A DNA stretch of 13,044 nt from CAZLGO01 sp964559295 (GCA_964559295.1 CAZLGO010000051.1:1-13044), one strand, 5' to 3'; positions 1 to 5,654 are shown, counted from the stretch's first letter. Made by a program: numbers and translations. Notes: a model not told the origin generated them from the sequence alone.

Positions 1-144
1 CTCCGCAAACTTCTTTGCATTAAGTTCATGAATTATATGTTCTGCCGCCAATTTCCCCACATGTCCAATCCCAGGAAGGGCCTCTATGAATAGGGGTTCT
101 GTAAGATCCACATCTTCTATTATTTTTATGATAGTTTTATTCAT
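1..144 (-). CDS. PAC2-family protein (proteasome assembly chaperone-like), N-terminal part only
   Basis: The first 48 residues are visible (MNKTIIKIIEDV...) before the gene runs off the window start. The segment LPGIGHVGKLAAEHIIHEL (about residues 23-41) is the hallmark N-terminal glycine-rich loop of the archaeal PAC2 / COG2047 family, which is related to eukaryotic proteasome assembly chaperones. In archaea a role in proteasome assembly is inferred from homology, not shown here. The ATG overlaps the TGA stop of nop10 in an ATGA arrangement, so it is the last visible gene of the minus-strand operon and probably translationally coupled to nop10. The aif2a-nop10-PAC2 order is a recurrent archaeal arrangement. 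The family call is firm on the motif; the exact role is not. Confidence 0.85.
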   Translation of the reverse strand, partial: MNKTIIKIIEDVDLTEPLFIEALPGIGHVGKLAAEHIIHELNAKKFAE

Positions 145-305
145 CTAAATCCTCCTTTTTCTTTTTTGAGTATTCTTCTGTATTTTCCATATTTATCCTT
201 AGGGGAATACTTTGGTGGATAAACCACCCCTACTTCCCCACCACAGTAAGGACATCTATCTTTGAGTGTATATTCTCTACAAGATCTACATTTTTTCATT
301 TTCAT
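141..305 (-). CDS. nop10: H/ACA RNP protein Nop10
   Basis: This is a 54-residue protein that scaffolds archaeal H/ACA ribonucleoproteins together with Cbf5, Gar1 and L7Ae for guide-directed pseudouridylation of rRNA. The N-terminal zinc ribbon is visible as C6-x2-C9 and C18-x2-C21, followed by the linker GGEVGVVYPPKYSPKDKYGKYRR, which matches the conserved PPKFSPxDxYxxYR region of Nop10. Length fits the family (about 50-60 residues). The ATG at 305 overlaps the aif2a stop as ATGA, and its own TGA overlaps the ATG of the PAC2 gene in the same way, so three genes are chained by 4-nt overlaps. An in-frame ATG two codons later (299) is an alternative start. Confidence 0.95.
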   Translation of the reverse strand: MKMKKCRSCREYTLKDRCPYCGGEVGVVYPPKYSPKDKYGKYRRILKKEKGGFR

Positions 306-1081
306 TTTATTTCACGGTGGAATTCTCCTTCACCACCTGCCTTTACCACAGTGTCTATACATAATTGCGCTGCTTTCTTTAATATCTTTTCAGCTTCAAT
401 ATAATCGGATGATTTAACCACAAATCGATATCTTGGAGCTCCAACACATTGTATTGAGATATCTTGATCCGCAACAGACATCAGTGCATTTTTTATTATG
501 TCGACACCATCGGGTGCATAGGATCTCAAATCAACATACCCTGTTATTTGAACCTCTGGAGGAGTTATATTCTCTTTTGCTATTCTTGTTATTGCTTCAG
601 CCCATAGATCATCAATTCCTGCATCTTTTAATGGTTTTTCGCCCTCTTCTGAAGCTACCTCAAATGCCCCATAAAGATCACCGAATTCGTCCATAAGGGC
701 GTATCCTACTTCTTCATACGCTGTATCAAGATCTTTTCCTATCCTCTCTGCAGAAAGTTCAAGTAGTTTCTCTGCTTTCTGTTCGATCTTCCACTGTTGG
801 ATTTTTTTTGTTCTTTGATCTTCTCTTATTCTTTTTAAGGAGATGTCCACATGCCCTTTTTTTGGATTGACTCTCAAGACTCTTGCAACGATTTTTTGGT
901 TCTCCCTGACATGATCCCTAATGTTTTTTACCCATCTTGATGATACCTCTGATATGTGAATGAATGCCTCTTTTTTATCATATTCTTCCAGGTTAGCAAA
1001 TGCTCCATAACCTAAAACCTTGCGAACTGTTGCTACTACAAGTTCTCCTTCATCTGGCCATTGTTTTTTCTTTTTTACCAT
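302..1081 (-). CDS. eif2a: Translation initiation factor aIF2 subunit alpha
   Basis: The alpha subunit of heterotrimeric aIF2 delivers initiator Met-tRNA to the small ribosomal subunit. The 259-residue product starts MVKKKKQWPDEGE. An S1 OB-fold covers about residues 10-85 (GYGAFANLEEYDKKEAFIHI, then SEVSSRWVKNIRD, then VDISLKRI), followed by the helical domain and the C-terminal alpha/beta domain (ITGYVDLRSYAPDG...). Length matches archaeal homologues (about 260-275). The frame is open 41 codons further upstream to 1204, but that part translates a hairpin repeat and lacks family similarity, so I start at 1081. The Shine-Dalgarno there is weak (GGTAGTG). The gene lies downstream of hairpin element A and is chained to nop10 by an ATGA overlap. 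Confidence 0.96.
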   Translation of the reverse strand: MVKKKKQWPDEGELVVATVRKVLGYGAFANLEEYDKKEAFIHISEVSSRWVKNIRDHVRENQKIVARVLRVNPKKGHVDISLKRIREDQRTKKIQQWKIEQKAEKLLELSAERIGKDLDTAYEEVGYALMDEFGDLYGAFEVASEEGEKPLKDAGIDDLWAEAITRIAKENITPPEVQITGYVDLRSYAPDGVDIIKNALMSVADQDISIQCVGAPRYRFVVKSSDYIEAEKILKKAAQLCIDTVVKAGGEGEFHREIK

Positions 1082-1096
1082 GATAACACTACCCAA

Positions 1097-1255
1097 CAAC
1101 CCTTTGGAAAAGCGTTGACGTAAACATTCTTGTGAACTTTTCTTAAAAGTTCTTTGATGATTGCTGAAGCATTGCTTCAGCAAATTTGCAAATGTAATTT
1201 GCAAATGAAACTTTTCCTAAAAGTTTCTTTGGATGAACCCTTTTTAAAAGGGTTC
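1097..1255. repeat. Intergenic hairpin-array element, copy A (rps27e/aif2a)
   Basis: The 190-nt gap between rps27e and aif2a is filled by consecutive inverted repeats. On the plus strand: a degenerate first module at 1097-1117 (CAACCCTTT, loop GGA, AAAGCGTTG; one mismatch); 1134-1152 (GAACTTTT, loop CTT); 1161-1183 (TTGCTGAAGC, loop ATT, perfect 10-bp stem); 1184-1206 (ATTTGCAAAT twice around GTA, perfect 10 bp); 1207-1227 (GAAACTTTT, loop CCT, 9 bp); 1235-1255 (GAACCCTTT, loop TTA, 9 bp). Linkers are TTTGATGA (1153-1160) and TTTGGAT (1228-1234). Every loop is 3 nt. It shares modules and linkers with 4029-4322 and 6250-6347. Function is unknown; aif2a would be transcribed through it. Confidence 0.85.
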
Positions 1256-1271
1256 AAAGGTTGATTGTAAC

Positions 1272-1457
1272 CTAATCCAGGACCTCAACGATCCGTGCTA
1301 AGATCTCTGATTTTCCACCTCTTGGTTTTACAAGTGTTTTTCCACAAATGATGCATCTGACTACAGATGCTGCACGATCAAATACGATTTGCTGATTTTC
1401 ACAATCTAAACATCTAACCCTTAGGAAATTACCCTTTGGATTTTCAGCTGCCTCCAT
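1272..1457 (-). CDS. rps27e: 30S ribosomal protein S27e
   Basis: The 61-residue product is a small-subunit zinc-ribbon protein found in archaea and eukaryotes. The zinc ligands are visible as C16-x2-C19 and C35-x2-C38, with the family pattern FLRVRCLDCENQQIVFD and VVRCIICGKTLVKPRGGK. Length is normal for archaeal S27e. The start at 1457 is preceded by the Shine-Dalgarno AGGTGAT, which is formed by the last arginine codon and the TGA stop of rpl44e, so translation of the two genes is probably coupled. The gene ends next to hairpin element A. Confidence 0.97.
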   Translation of the reverse strand: MEAAENPKGNFLRVRCLDCENQQIVFDRAASVVRCIICGKTLVKPRGGKSEILARIVEVLD

Positions 1458-1461
1458 GCCA

Positions 1462-1743
1462 TCACCTAATTGTAAATTCCACCTTTCCAGCTCTGAAAGA
1501 AGATCGTTTCATGTGAGATTTTCCACATTCCTTGCACTTGTACCTTAGATCCAATTTTTTAACAGGTTTTCCTCCAGATGGAAGTGGTCTTGGATAACCT
1601 CTATAACCACTTGTGACTCTTCTGAACTGACGTTGCCCCCATTTAAGTTCACTTGCACGTCTTCTTTTTGATTCAAATACCTCGTGAATTGTATGTTTTC
1701 TGCAATTTGGACAGTAAGTTCTCCTCTCTTTGGGAATTTTCAT
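1462..1743 (-). CDS. rpl44e: 50S ribosomal protein L44e
   Basis: The 93-residue L44e (eL42) lies near the E site of the large subunit. The zinc-binding pairs are C11-x2-C14 (TYCPNC) and C70-x2-C73 (YKCKEC), with the conserved basic segment RRVTSGYRGYPRPLPSGGKPVKKLDLRY... between them (about residues 41-67). The start at 1743 has a strong Shine-Dalgarno, GAGGTGATC, just upstream. It is followed by rps27e only 4 nt later. A 76-nt gap to gins51 holds a hairpin and follows a possible internal promoter, so rpl44e may head its own sub-operon with rps27e, aif2a, nop10 and the PAC2 gene. Confidence 0.97.
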   Translation of the reverse strand: MKIPKERRTYCPNCRKHTIHEVFESKRRRASELKWGQRQFRRVTSGYRGYPRPLPSGGKPVKKLDLRYKCKECGKSHMKRSSFRAGKVEFTIR

Positions 1744-1776
1744 ATGATCACCTCTTTATTATAAAAATGAGCCAGG

Positions 1777-1803
1777 TTATCTGAAAAAACTCACTTCAGA
1801 TAA
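1777..1803. repeat. Stem-loop in the rpl44e leader
   Basis: Perfect 8-bp inverted repeat (TTATCTGA and TCAGATAA) with an 11-nt loop in the gap between gins51 and rpl44e. It is not part of the hairpin-array family: its loop is long and it shares no linkers. On the minus strand it would lie at or close to the 5' end of a transcript starting about 25 nt downstream of the TATA-like sequence at 1821-1829. The role is unknown; a 5'-end stabiliser, a regulatory hairpin or a chance repeat are all possible. Confidence 0.5.
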
Positions 1804-1818
1804 AAAGTTTAAGTTGAT

Positions 1819-1833
1819 ATTATTTATATTTTT
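1819..1833 (-). promoter_or_regulatory. Candidate internal TATA-box promoter for rpl44e
   Basis: On the minus strand the sequence AAAAATATAAATA overlaps the last codons of gins51 (KYK-stop). The 9-mer ATATAAATA is identical to the candidate ffh TATA box and lies about 82 nt from the rpl44e ATG, against about 80 nt for ffh. A start near 1799 would give a leader of roughly 55 nt. In such an AT-rich sequence, TATA-like matches occur by chance, and the Lys-Tyr-Lys-stop codons themselves favour this string, so confidence is modest. Confidence 0.4.
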
Positions 1834-2500
1834 GGATGAATCTTCCTTTCTTATTTTTTATAAGAATCATGGCATTTGCCTCTGGCATAGTGATTATATC
1901 TTGTGGATAAATAGGACCATAGATGTTTTTGTCAATACCAACAATTGAAGGAAGCTCCTCAAATACTATCAAGGTTCTTATGGGATTTTCTTCATTGGTT
2001 ATTAAAGTTGCTTGTTCCAAGTTTTCTGAAGCCTCATCAAAAACTTCCAATTCTTCTTGTTCTTCTTTTTGGTTTTGAATCTCTGGCTTTTCTTCAACTA
2101 ATGATGTTTTTAATGACGTGATCATCTTTTCTCTGTGTTCTGTTAACAACTTAACTAAGGATAGGTAAAGTTTTTTCTCTTCTAGTGTAGAATTAGATGG
2201 AACATCATCAAAAAAGTCAGAAACAACTGTCTTTTCGAATAGCTGGTATGATCTTTGTACATTCATCACAGCTTTATTTATTATCTTATGTTCACGTCTC
2301 TCGCATATCTCTGTTGCTATTCTTTGAGCTTCCCGTAGAATGTCAATGTCACGGGAAAGAGGATTTTTGTCTACTCTCATCATCAACTCATTTAAATAGT
2401 TGGAAACATCCTTGTAAAAATCAGCTCCAACTCGGGCTAAACCGCCAACGTTTCGCTCTTTTTTTTGGATCTCCCTCAATTTTTGGAAAAATTCATCCAA
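1820..2500 (-). CDS. gins51: GINS complex subunit Gins51 (Gins15/Sld5-Psf1 type)
   Basis: GINS joins MCM and the GAN/Cdc45-like nuclease in the archaeal replicative helicase. The 226-residue protein has the A-B domain order of Gins51: a helical A domain (about 1-140: FYKDVSNYLNELMMRVDKN..., REAQRIATEICERREHKIINKA), an acidic linker rich in Glu and Gln (about 140-170), and a small C-terminal B domain (about 175-226: RTLIVFEELPSIVGIDKNIYGPI..., then IITMPEANAMILIKNKKGRF). The start codon is TTG at 2500, since the nearby ATG is out of frame; the Shine-Dalgarno GAGG sits in the last codons of pcna, whose stop is 2 nt away. Coupling with pcna fits their joint role at the fork. The family call is strong; the exact paralogue is inferred from domain order. 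Confidence 0.9.
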   Translation of the reverse strand: MDEFFQKLREIQKKERNVGGLARVGADFYKDVSNYLNELMMRVDKNPLSRDIDILREAQRIATEICERREHKIINKAVMNVQRSYQLFEKTVVSDFFDDVPSNSTLEEKKLYLSLVKLLTEHREKMITSLKTSLVEEKPEIQNQKEEQEELEVFDEASENLEQATLITNEENPIRTLIVFEELPSIVGIDKNIYGPIYPQDIITMPEANAMILIKNKKGRFIQKYK

Positions 2501-2502
2501 TG

Positions 2503-3231
2503 CTATTCCTCACTTTCGATCCTTGGTGCTAATAGGAAACTTAACTCCCCCTCTTCTCCAATTTTAAAGGAAAGAACAAGGGGCATATCATTCCCAATGC
2601 TCAAGGTTGCAAAATCAGAAAATTTATCGGCCTTTAGCATCTCTCTTATTTTCTCAAGGGAAAATACTGATCTTGTTTTTGCGTAGGTCTCCTCGAGAGG
2701 ATACTCTATATTCGCTCCTCCGAATTCTCCAACGCCTGATGCAATAAACCTGTCCTCTTCTGTTGAGAGAGCCACTTTATCAGAAAATATAGCAATATCC
2801 TGGATGAAGGTCTTTAGAAGATCGATAGGAATCTCAATTTCCGCAGGATAATCCAGCTTCGGTGGTGTTGGGGTTTCGTCTTTAATGTCTATAAGTCTTA
2901 TTTTGAAGACGCGACGTGCTTCGCCCTCGAATGTAATAATAAGGTTCCCTTCGTCGACACTTAACTCCAAGATGTCTTCGCTCTTTGCTCTTTTCAGTAC
3001 CTTAATGAACTCCTCTGTATCAGCACCAATTTTGAGGGGTTTATCGCATGTAAACTCCTCAAAAAGCTCTGGTTTAAGCTCAAGATGCACAAAGGTTATA
3101 TGGGCTCTGTCAATTGCATCAAGTCTTATTCCTCCCTCATCGATCAGCAAAAGTGCCTCATCCACGATGGATGAAATAGCATCGAAACTCGTCTTTAAGA
3201 TGTTTGGATCTGATAGTGTTGCTTTGAACAT
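2503..3231 (-). CDS. pcn: DNA polymerase sliding clamp PCNA
   Basis: The 242-residue protein is the homotrimeric clamp that tethers polymerases, FEN1, ligase and RFC partners to DNA. It begins MFKATLSDPNILKTSFDAIS and shows the two-domain clamp pattern: N-terminal domain with EGGIRLDAIDRAHITFVHLEL (about 36-56), an interdomain connector around ETPTPPKLDYPAEI, and the C-terminal end LSFLLAPRIESEE. Length is typical (about 240-250). The reading frame extends 14 codons upstream, but 3231 is the right start because it matches the family N-terminus and has a strong Shine-Dalgarno, AGGAGG. It follows the unknown membrane-protein gene by 10 nt and precedes gins51 by 2 nt. Confidence 0.97.
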   Translation of the reverse strand: MFKATLSDPNILKTSFDAISSIVDEALLLIDEGGIRLDAIDRAHITFVHLELKPELFEEFTCDKPLKIGADTEEFIKVLKRAKSEDILELSVDEGNLIITFEGEARRVFKIRLIDIKDETPTPPKLDYPAEIEIPIDLLKTFIQDIAIFSDKVALSTEEDRFIASGVGEFGGANIEYPLEETYAKTRSVFSLEKIREMLKADKFSDFATLSIGNDMPLVLSFKIGEEGELSFLLAPRIESEE

Positions 3232-3241
3232 ATAACTCCTC

Positions 3242-3682
3242 CTAATTTTTATTATTTTTTCCTTCTTTTTCAAGCTCTCTATCTATTTTTTTAAGGAAAG
3301 TTTTATTTACCACCCGATGTGCCAACGTAGCTGATAAGATAAGAACACCGCAGAGTATTAAAAATACTGAAAACATTGCTTTTTCGCCGAATATCACATT
3401 GTCAAATCCCTTCTGATAAGGAGCAGAAAATAGAGATACGCCGCAAAAAATCAAGAAAATACCAGCAGGTAAACCAATGATAATTACTATTTTATCTTTT
3501 TTTAATTTGGAGATCTTTAATCCATCGTCATCAAGATTTTCAAGTCCCCAAAAATATGTGGCGATTCCCTTTACCTTCTTGACAAATTCTGAATCCAGCT
3601 TCGAGAAAAATTTTTTAGTAAAAGAGAGAGATTTTATATCGTAAGATGTTTTTTTTGTCCTATCATCTGAGTTCTTTTTCAT
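3242..3682 (-). CDS. Unknown small membrane protein with two predicted helices
   Basis: I do not recognise this 146-residue protein. It has a long, basic, hydrophilic N-terminus (about 1-63), two hydrophobic segments (about 65-85, IVIIIGLPAGIFLIFCGVSLF; about 103-122, MFSVFLILCGVLILSATLA), a short loop of about 17 residues between them, and a lysine-rich C-terminal tail. Charge distribution suggests both termini are cytoplasmic. I chose the start at 3682 because AAGGTG lies 6-7 nt upstream; in-frame ATGs at 3706 and 3727 would overlap or abut the end of tfs without a comparable site. It sits 16 nt after tfs and 10 nt before pcna, so it is cotranscribed with core information-processing genes, but nothing in its sequence indicates a role there. 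Confidence 0.75.
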   Translation of the reverse strand: MKKNSDDRTKKTSYDIKSLSFTKKFFSKLDSEFVKKVKGIATYFWGLENLDDDGLKISKLKKDKIVIIIGLPAGIFLIFCGVSLFSAPYQKGFDNVIFGEKAMFSVFLILCGVLILSATLAHRVVNKTFLKKIDRELEKEGKNNKN

Positions 3683-3698
3683 GTAATACACCTTTTTG

Positions 3699-4016
3699 TT
3701 AATCATATTCTCGCCATGTATATCCACACGAGGTACATCTTAAAAATCTTGTTTCAGGTTCATCAGCCCCCCTCGTCTGTCGTAACCACCAGAAAGCCTC
3801 TTTATTTTCACATTTTGGACAAATAGCCCGGGTAGTTGGTAGAGTCTTGACGTCTCCTTCTGTGACTATTATCTTCTCTTTTGATGATATTTTTTGAGAA
3901 ACCCTATATTTGCTTATTAACTCTTTGGTTGTCTTCTTTTTGTATCCACAGTTTTTACACTCAAAAAAGTTATTAGCAGGAAACATAACTGTTCCACATT
4001 TTGGACAAAACTCCAT
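3699..4016 (-). CDS. tfs: Transcription elongation/cleavage factor TFS
   Basis: The 105-residue archaeal TFIIS-like factor stimulates transcript cleavage by stalled RNA polymerase. Two zinc ribbons are complete: C4-x2-C7 with C20-x2-C23, and C66-x2-C69 with C94-x2-C97. The acidic hairpin that reaches the polymerase active site is visible as TRGADEPETRF with D85 and E86. Length is standard. The ATG at 4016 has a strong Shine-Dalgarno (AGGAGG). The gene is separated from the upstream Nudix gene by hairpin element C, so it may have a long structured leader, and it precedes the unknown membrane-protein gene by 16 nt. Confidence 0.96.
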   Translation of the reverse strand: MEFCPKCGTVMFPANNFFECKNCGYKKKTTKELISKYRVSQKISSKEKIIVTEGDVKTLPTTRAICPKCENKEAFWWLRQTRGADEPETRFLRCTSCGYTWREYD

Positions 4017-4028
4017 TTAAATCCTCCT

Positions 4029-4322
4029 AACCTACAACCTTTTAGAAAAAGGTTGACCAAAAAGGCGACCTGTGGTCACCTGAATTTTGTGAACTTTTTG
4101 GAAACCTTGTTTTCTAATTTTTATTAAAAGTTCTTTGATGATTGCAAATGTAACTTGCAAATGATACCTTGAAAATCATGATTTTCAATGCCACGAAACC
4201 AGAGTTTTCGTACGGCTTTCTAAAGGTTTTTGGATCGATCCTCTTTAAAGTGGATCGGTTCACAATGAACTTTAGGAAAAGTTCACAAAAAAGCATTTTG
4301 ATCCATTATATTTGTGTAGGTT
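4029..4322. repeat. Intergenic hairpin-array element, copy C (nudix/tfs), the longest copy
   Basis: Most of the 361-nt gap between the Nudix gene and tfs is hairpins. On the plus strand: 4035-4055 (CAACCTTTT, loop AGA, 9 bp); 4063-4081 (AGGCGACC, loop TGT, GGTCACCT; one imperfect pair); 4091-4133 (GAACTTTT and AAAAGTTC around 27 nt that include an inner hairpin, GGAAAC/CTT/GTTTTC); 4142-4160 (TTGCAAAT, loop GTA); 4169-4188 (perfect 20-nt palindrome TTGAAAATCATGATTTTCAA); 4190-4216 (GCC and ACGAAA arms); 4236-4257 (CGATCC and GGATCG); 4266-4285 (TGAACTTT, loop AGGA). AACCTACA (4029-4036) and TGTAGGTT (4315-4322) form an 8-bp inverted repeat around it. The remainder to 4377 holds a weaker hairpin (4316-4339) and a weak minus-strand TATA-like site (4348-4356), with no gene. 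Confidence 0.85.
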
Positions 4323-4377
4323 GACTGAAACCAACTTACATTTAAGTGGTATAAATCACTCTTAAATAGGTTTTTTC

Positions 4378-4788
4378 CTAAAAAGTCGTTGTAAATTCCT
4401 TTAGCCCATCTTTTAGGATTTTAAAATGGTCAAAAGCCAAATTCAATCCCAAAACTTCTTCTTTATTAAAACATTTTACATCGGATGCATCGGTAGCTGC
4501 CTTCAGTTCACCTCCAACTTTTTCTGCTAAAAAACATACCGAAACAACATGACCTCTTGGATCTCTTTTTGGATCTGAATAAACACCCACTATTCTCTTT
4601 AGACTTATAAGAAGTCCTGTTTCCTCTTTTGCCTCCCTTATAGCAGCTTTTTCTACGGTTTCACCATATTCCACAAATCCACCAGGTAATGCCCAGAAGT
4701 TTTTATAAGGTTTCTTTTTTCTTTTGATCAGTACTACCAAGCCATCATATATGATTATCACATCAACAGCCAAAAGAGGAGTTTTCAT
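4378..4788 (-). CDS. Nudix hydrolase, ADP-ribose pyrophosphatase-like
   Basis: This 136-residue enzyme carries a complete Nudix box at residues 37-59 (G37-x5-E43-x7-R51-E52-x2-E55-E56-x-G58-L59), so it should hydrolyse a nucleoside diphosphate linked to another group, using divalent metal. The segment SDPKRDPRGHVVSVCFLA downstream of the box resembles archaeal ADP-ribose pyrophosphatases, but substrate cannot be fixed from sequence. The protein is a stand-alone Nudix domain of normal length. It starts 8 nt after the DUF99 gene, so the two are probably cotranscribed. It is the last gene before hairpin element C. A nucleotide clean-up function alongside the DUF99 protein is conceivable but only inference. 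Confidence 0.9.
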   Translation of the reverse strand: MKTPLLAVDVIIIYDGLVVLIKRKKKPYKNFWALPGGFVEYGETVEKAAIREAKEETGLLISLKRIVGVYSDPKRDPRGHVVSVCFLAEKVGGELKAATDASDVKCFNKEEVLGLNLAFDHFKILKDGLKEFTTTF

Positions 4789-4796
4789 GGAATCAC

Positions 4797-5393
4797 TTAT
4801 GCATTTCCCTTTGATTCTCCAGTTGCAACCCCAGCAGCTATAAGATGAGCTACTCTTATGGGCTCTGGTATGGCACTTCTTGTTGTTGAGATCCTAACGA
4901 TCTCCTTTGCGTCTTCTATGTCAATACCATATGCCTGGATATATATAGGCTCTTCGTTTTCAACTTTATATACTCTCCCAGCATCTAATACAGAATTCCA
5001 TCTTCTTTCCCAATCATCAAATTTTTTTAAAGCTTTTTTTATTTTTTCAAAGCGTGGGAATTTTCTTATTATCACAACAACAGGTATTTCGGTTGCCTCA
5101 AAAAGTTCCCGGATGTTTACAACATTAAAACCAGCGAAAGTGATTCCGTCAAGCATTATAACCCTTAATTGATCCTTGTGCCTCGAGTTGTTTATCATCC
5201 TCGTGATATTATCTGTTGCATCTGAACCATCCACCAAAATATAAGTTCGTAAAATCCCATCAAGCCAGTTTCCTCCCCGAAAGACCGTGCCAATTACCAT
5301 AACCTTCTTTTTTGTCCAGGGGGTGAATGGTGCATCATCAATTCCCAAAATCCTTATTTCTTGCTTTATTTTCCTGAATTTTTTATTCTTCAT
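4797..5393 (-). CDS. DUF99 / UPF0215 family protein
   Basis: The 198-residue product matches the archaeal DUF99 family, recognised from the N-terminal pattern IRILGIDDAPF, the following FRGGNWLDGIL, LDGITFAGFNVVNI and the C-terminal RSAIPEPIRVAHLIAAGV. The fold is related to the RNase H-like endonuclease V group, and the family has been linked to a uracil-specific endonuclease activity (endonuclease dU); I recall this name rather than derive it, so treat function as tentative. The conserved early Asp pair (IDDAPF, about 18-19) and D82-G83 in the LDGITFAG strand are candidate active-site positions. Its ATG overlaps the 3' end of rpo11 by 11 nt, showing operon membership and probable coupling. 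Confidence 0.88.
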   Translation of the reverse strand: MKNKKFRKIKQEIRILGIDDAPFTPWTKKKVMVIGTVFRGGNWLDGILRTYILVDGSDATDNITRMINNSRHKDQLRVIMLDGITFAGFNVVNIRELFEATEIPVVVIIRKFPRFEKIKKALKKFDDWERRWNSVLDAGRVYKVENEEPIYIQAYGIDIEDAKEIVRISTTRSAIPEPIRVAHLIAAGVATGESKGNA

Positions 5394-5652
5394 CTTTAAC
5401 TGATTTTATAAGATCTTTTAATTCTTCGCATCTTGATTTTAATGTTTCTGCAGCATTCATAAGAGATTTTCTTGGATTTTTACCCCTTATATACAATTTC
5501 GGCTCCCCTATGATTGGATGTTCTATAACATAGGCTGCAGCTCGAACATCTTTGTCTTCCATTAATATTTTCCTTAATACATTGCACAATGTGTGGGATT
5601 CACCTTCAAGTTCTATTTCCAACTCATTTTTGGTATCCTTTATAATCTTCAT
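5383..5652 (-). CDS. rpo11: DNA-directed RNA polymerase subunit Rpo11 (RpoL)
   Basis: The 89-residue protein pairs with Rpo3 to form the archaeal equivalent of the bacterial alpha dimer platform for RNA polymerase assembly. Diagnostic segments are LEIELEGESHTLCNVLRKILMEDKDVRAAAYVIEHPIIG, followed by the C-terminal helix NPRKSLMNAAETLKSRCEEL. Length is usual for the family. The gene begins 2 nt after csl4 ends and its 3' end overlaps the DUF99 start by 11 nt, so csl4, rpo11 and DUF99 form a tightly coupled block. Confidence 0.96.
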   Translation of the reverse strand: MKIIKDTKNELEIELEGESHTLCNVLRKILMEDKDVRAAAYVIEHPIIGEPKLYIRGKNPRKSLMNAAETLKSRCEELKDLIKSVKDEE

Positions 5653-5654
5653 TT

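Noticed and set aside
433..696. Plus-strand open frame opposite aif2a
   Set aside because: It is antisense to a well-supported gene, has low-complexity Leu/His-rich composition, and has no ribosome site or family resemblance.
1082..1204. Upstream extension of aif2a by 41 codons
   Set aside because: The extension is a translation of hairpin element A, and the family N-terminus begins at the ATG at 1081.
4114..4296. Open frame of 60 codons on the minus strand between the Nudix gene and tfs
   Set aside because: It runs through hairpin element C. Its peptide shares NHQRTF with the false upstream extension of aif2a, because both are translations of the same repeat. It has no good ribosome site.
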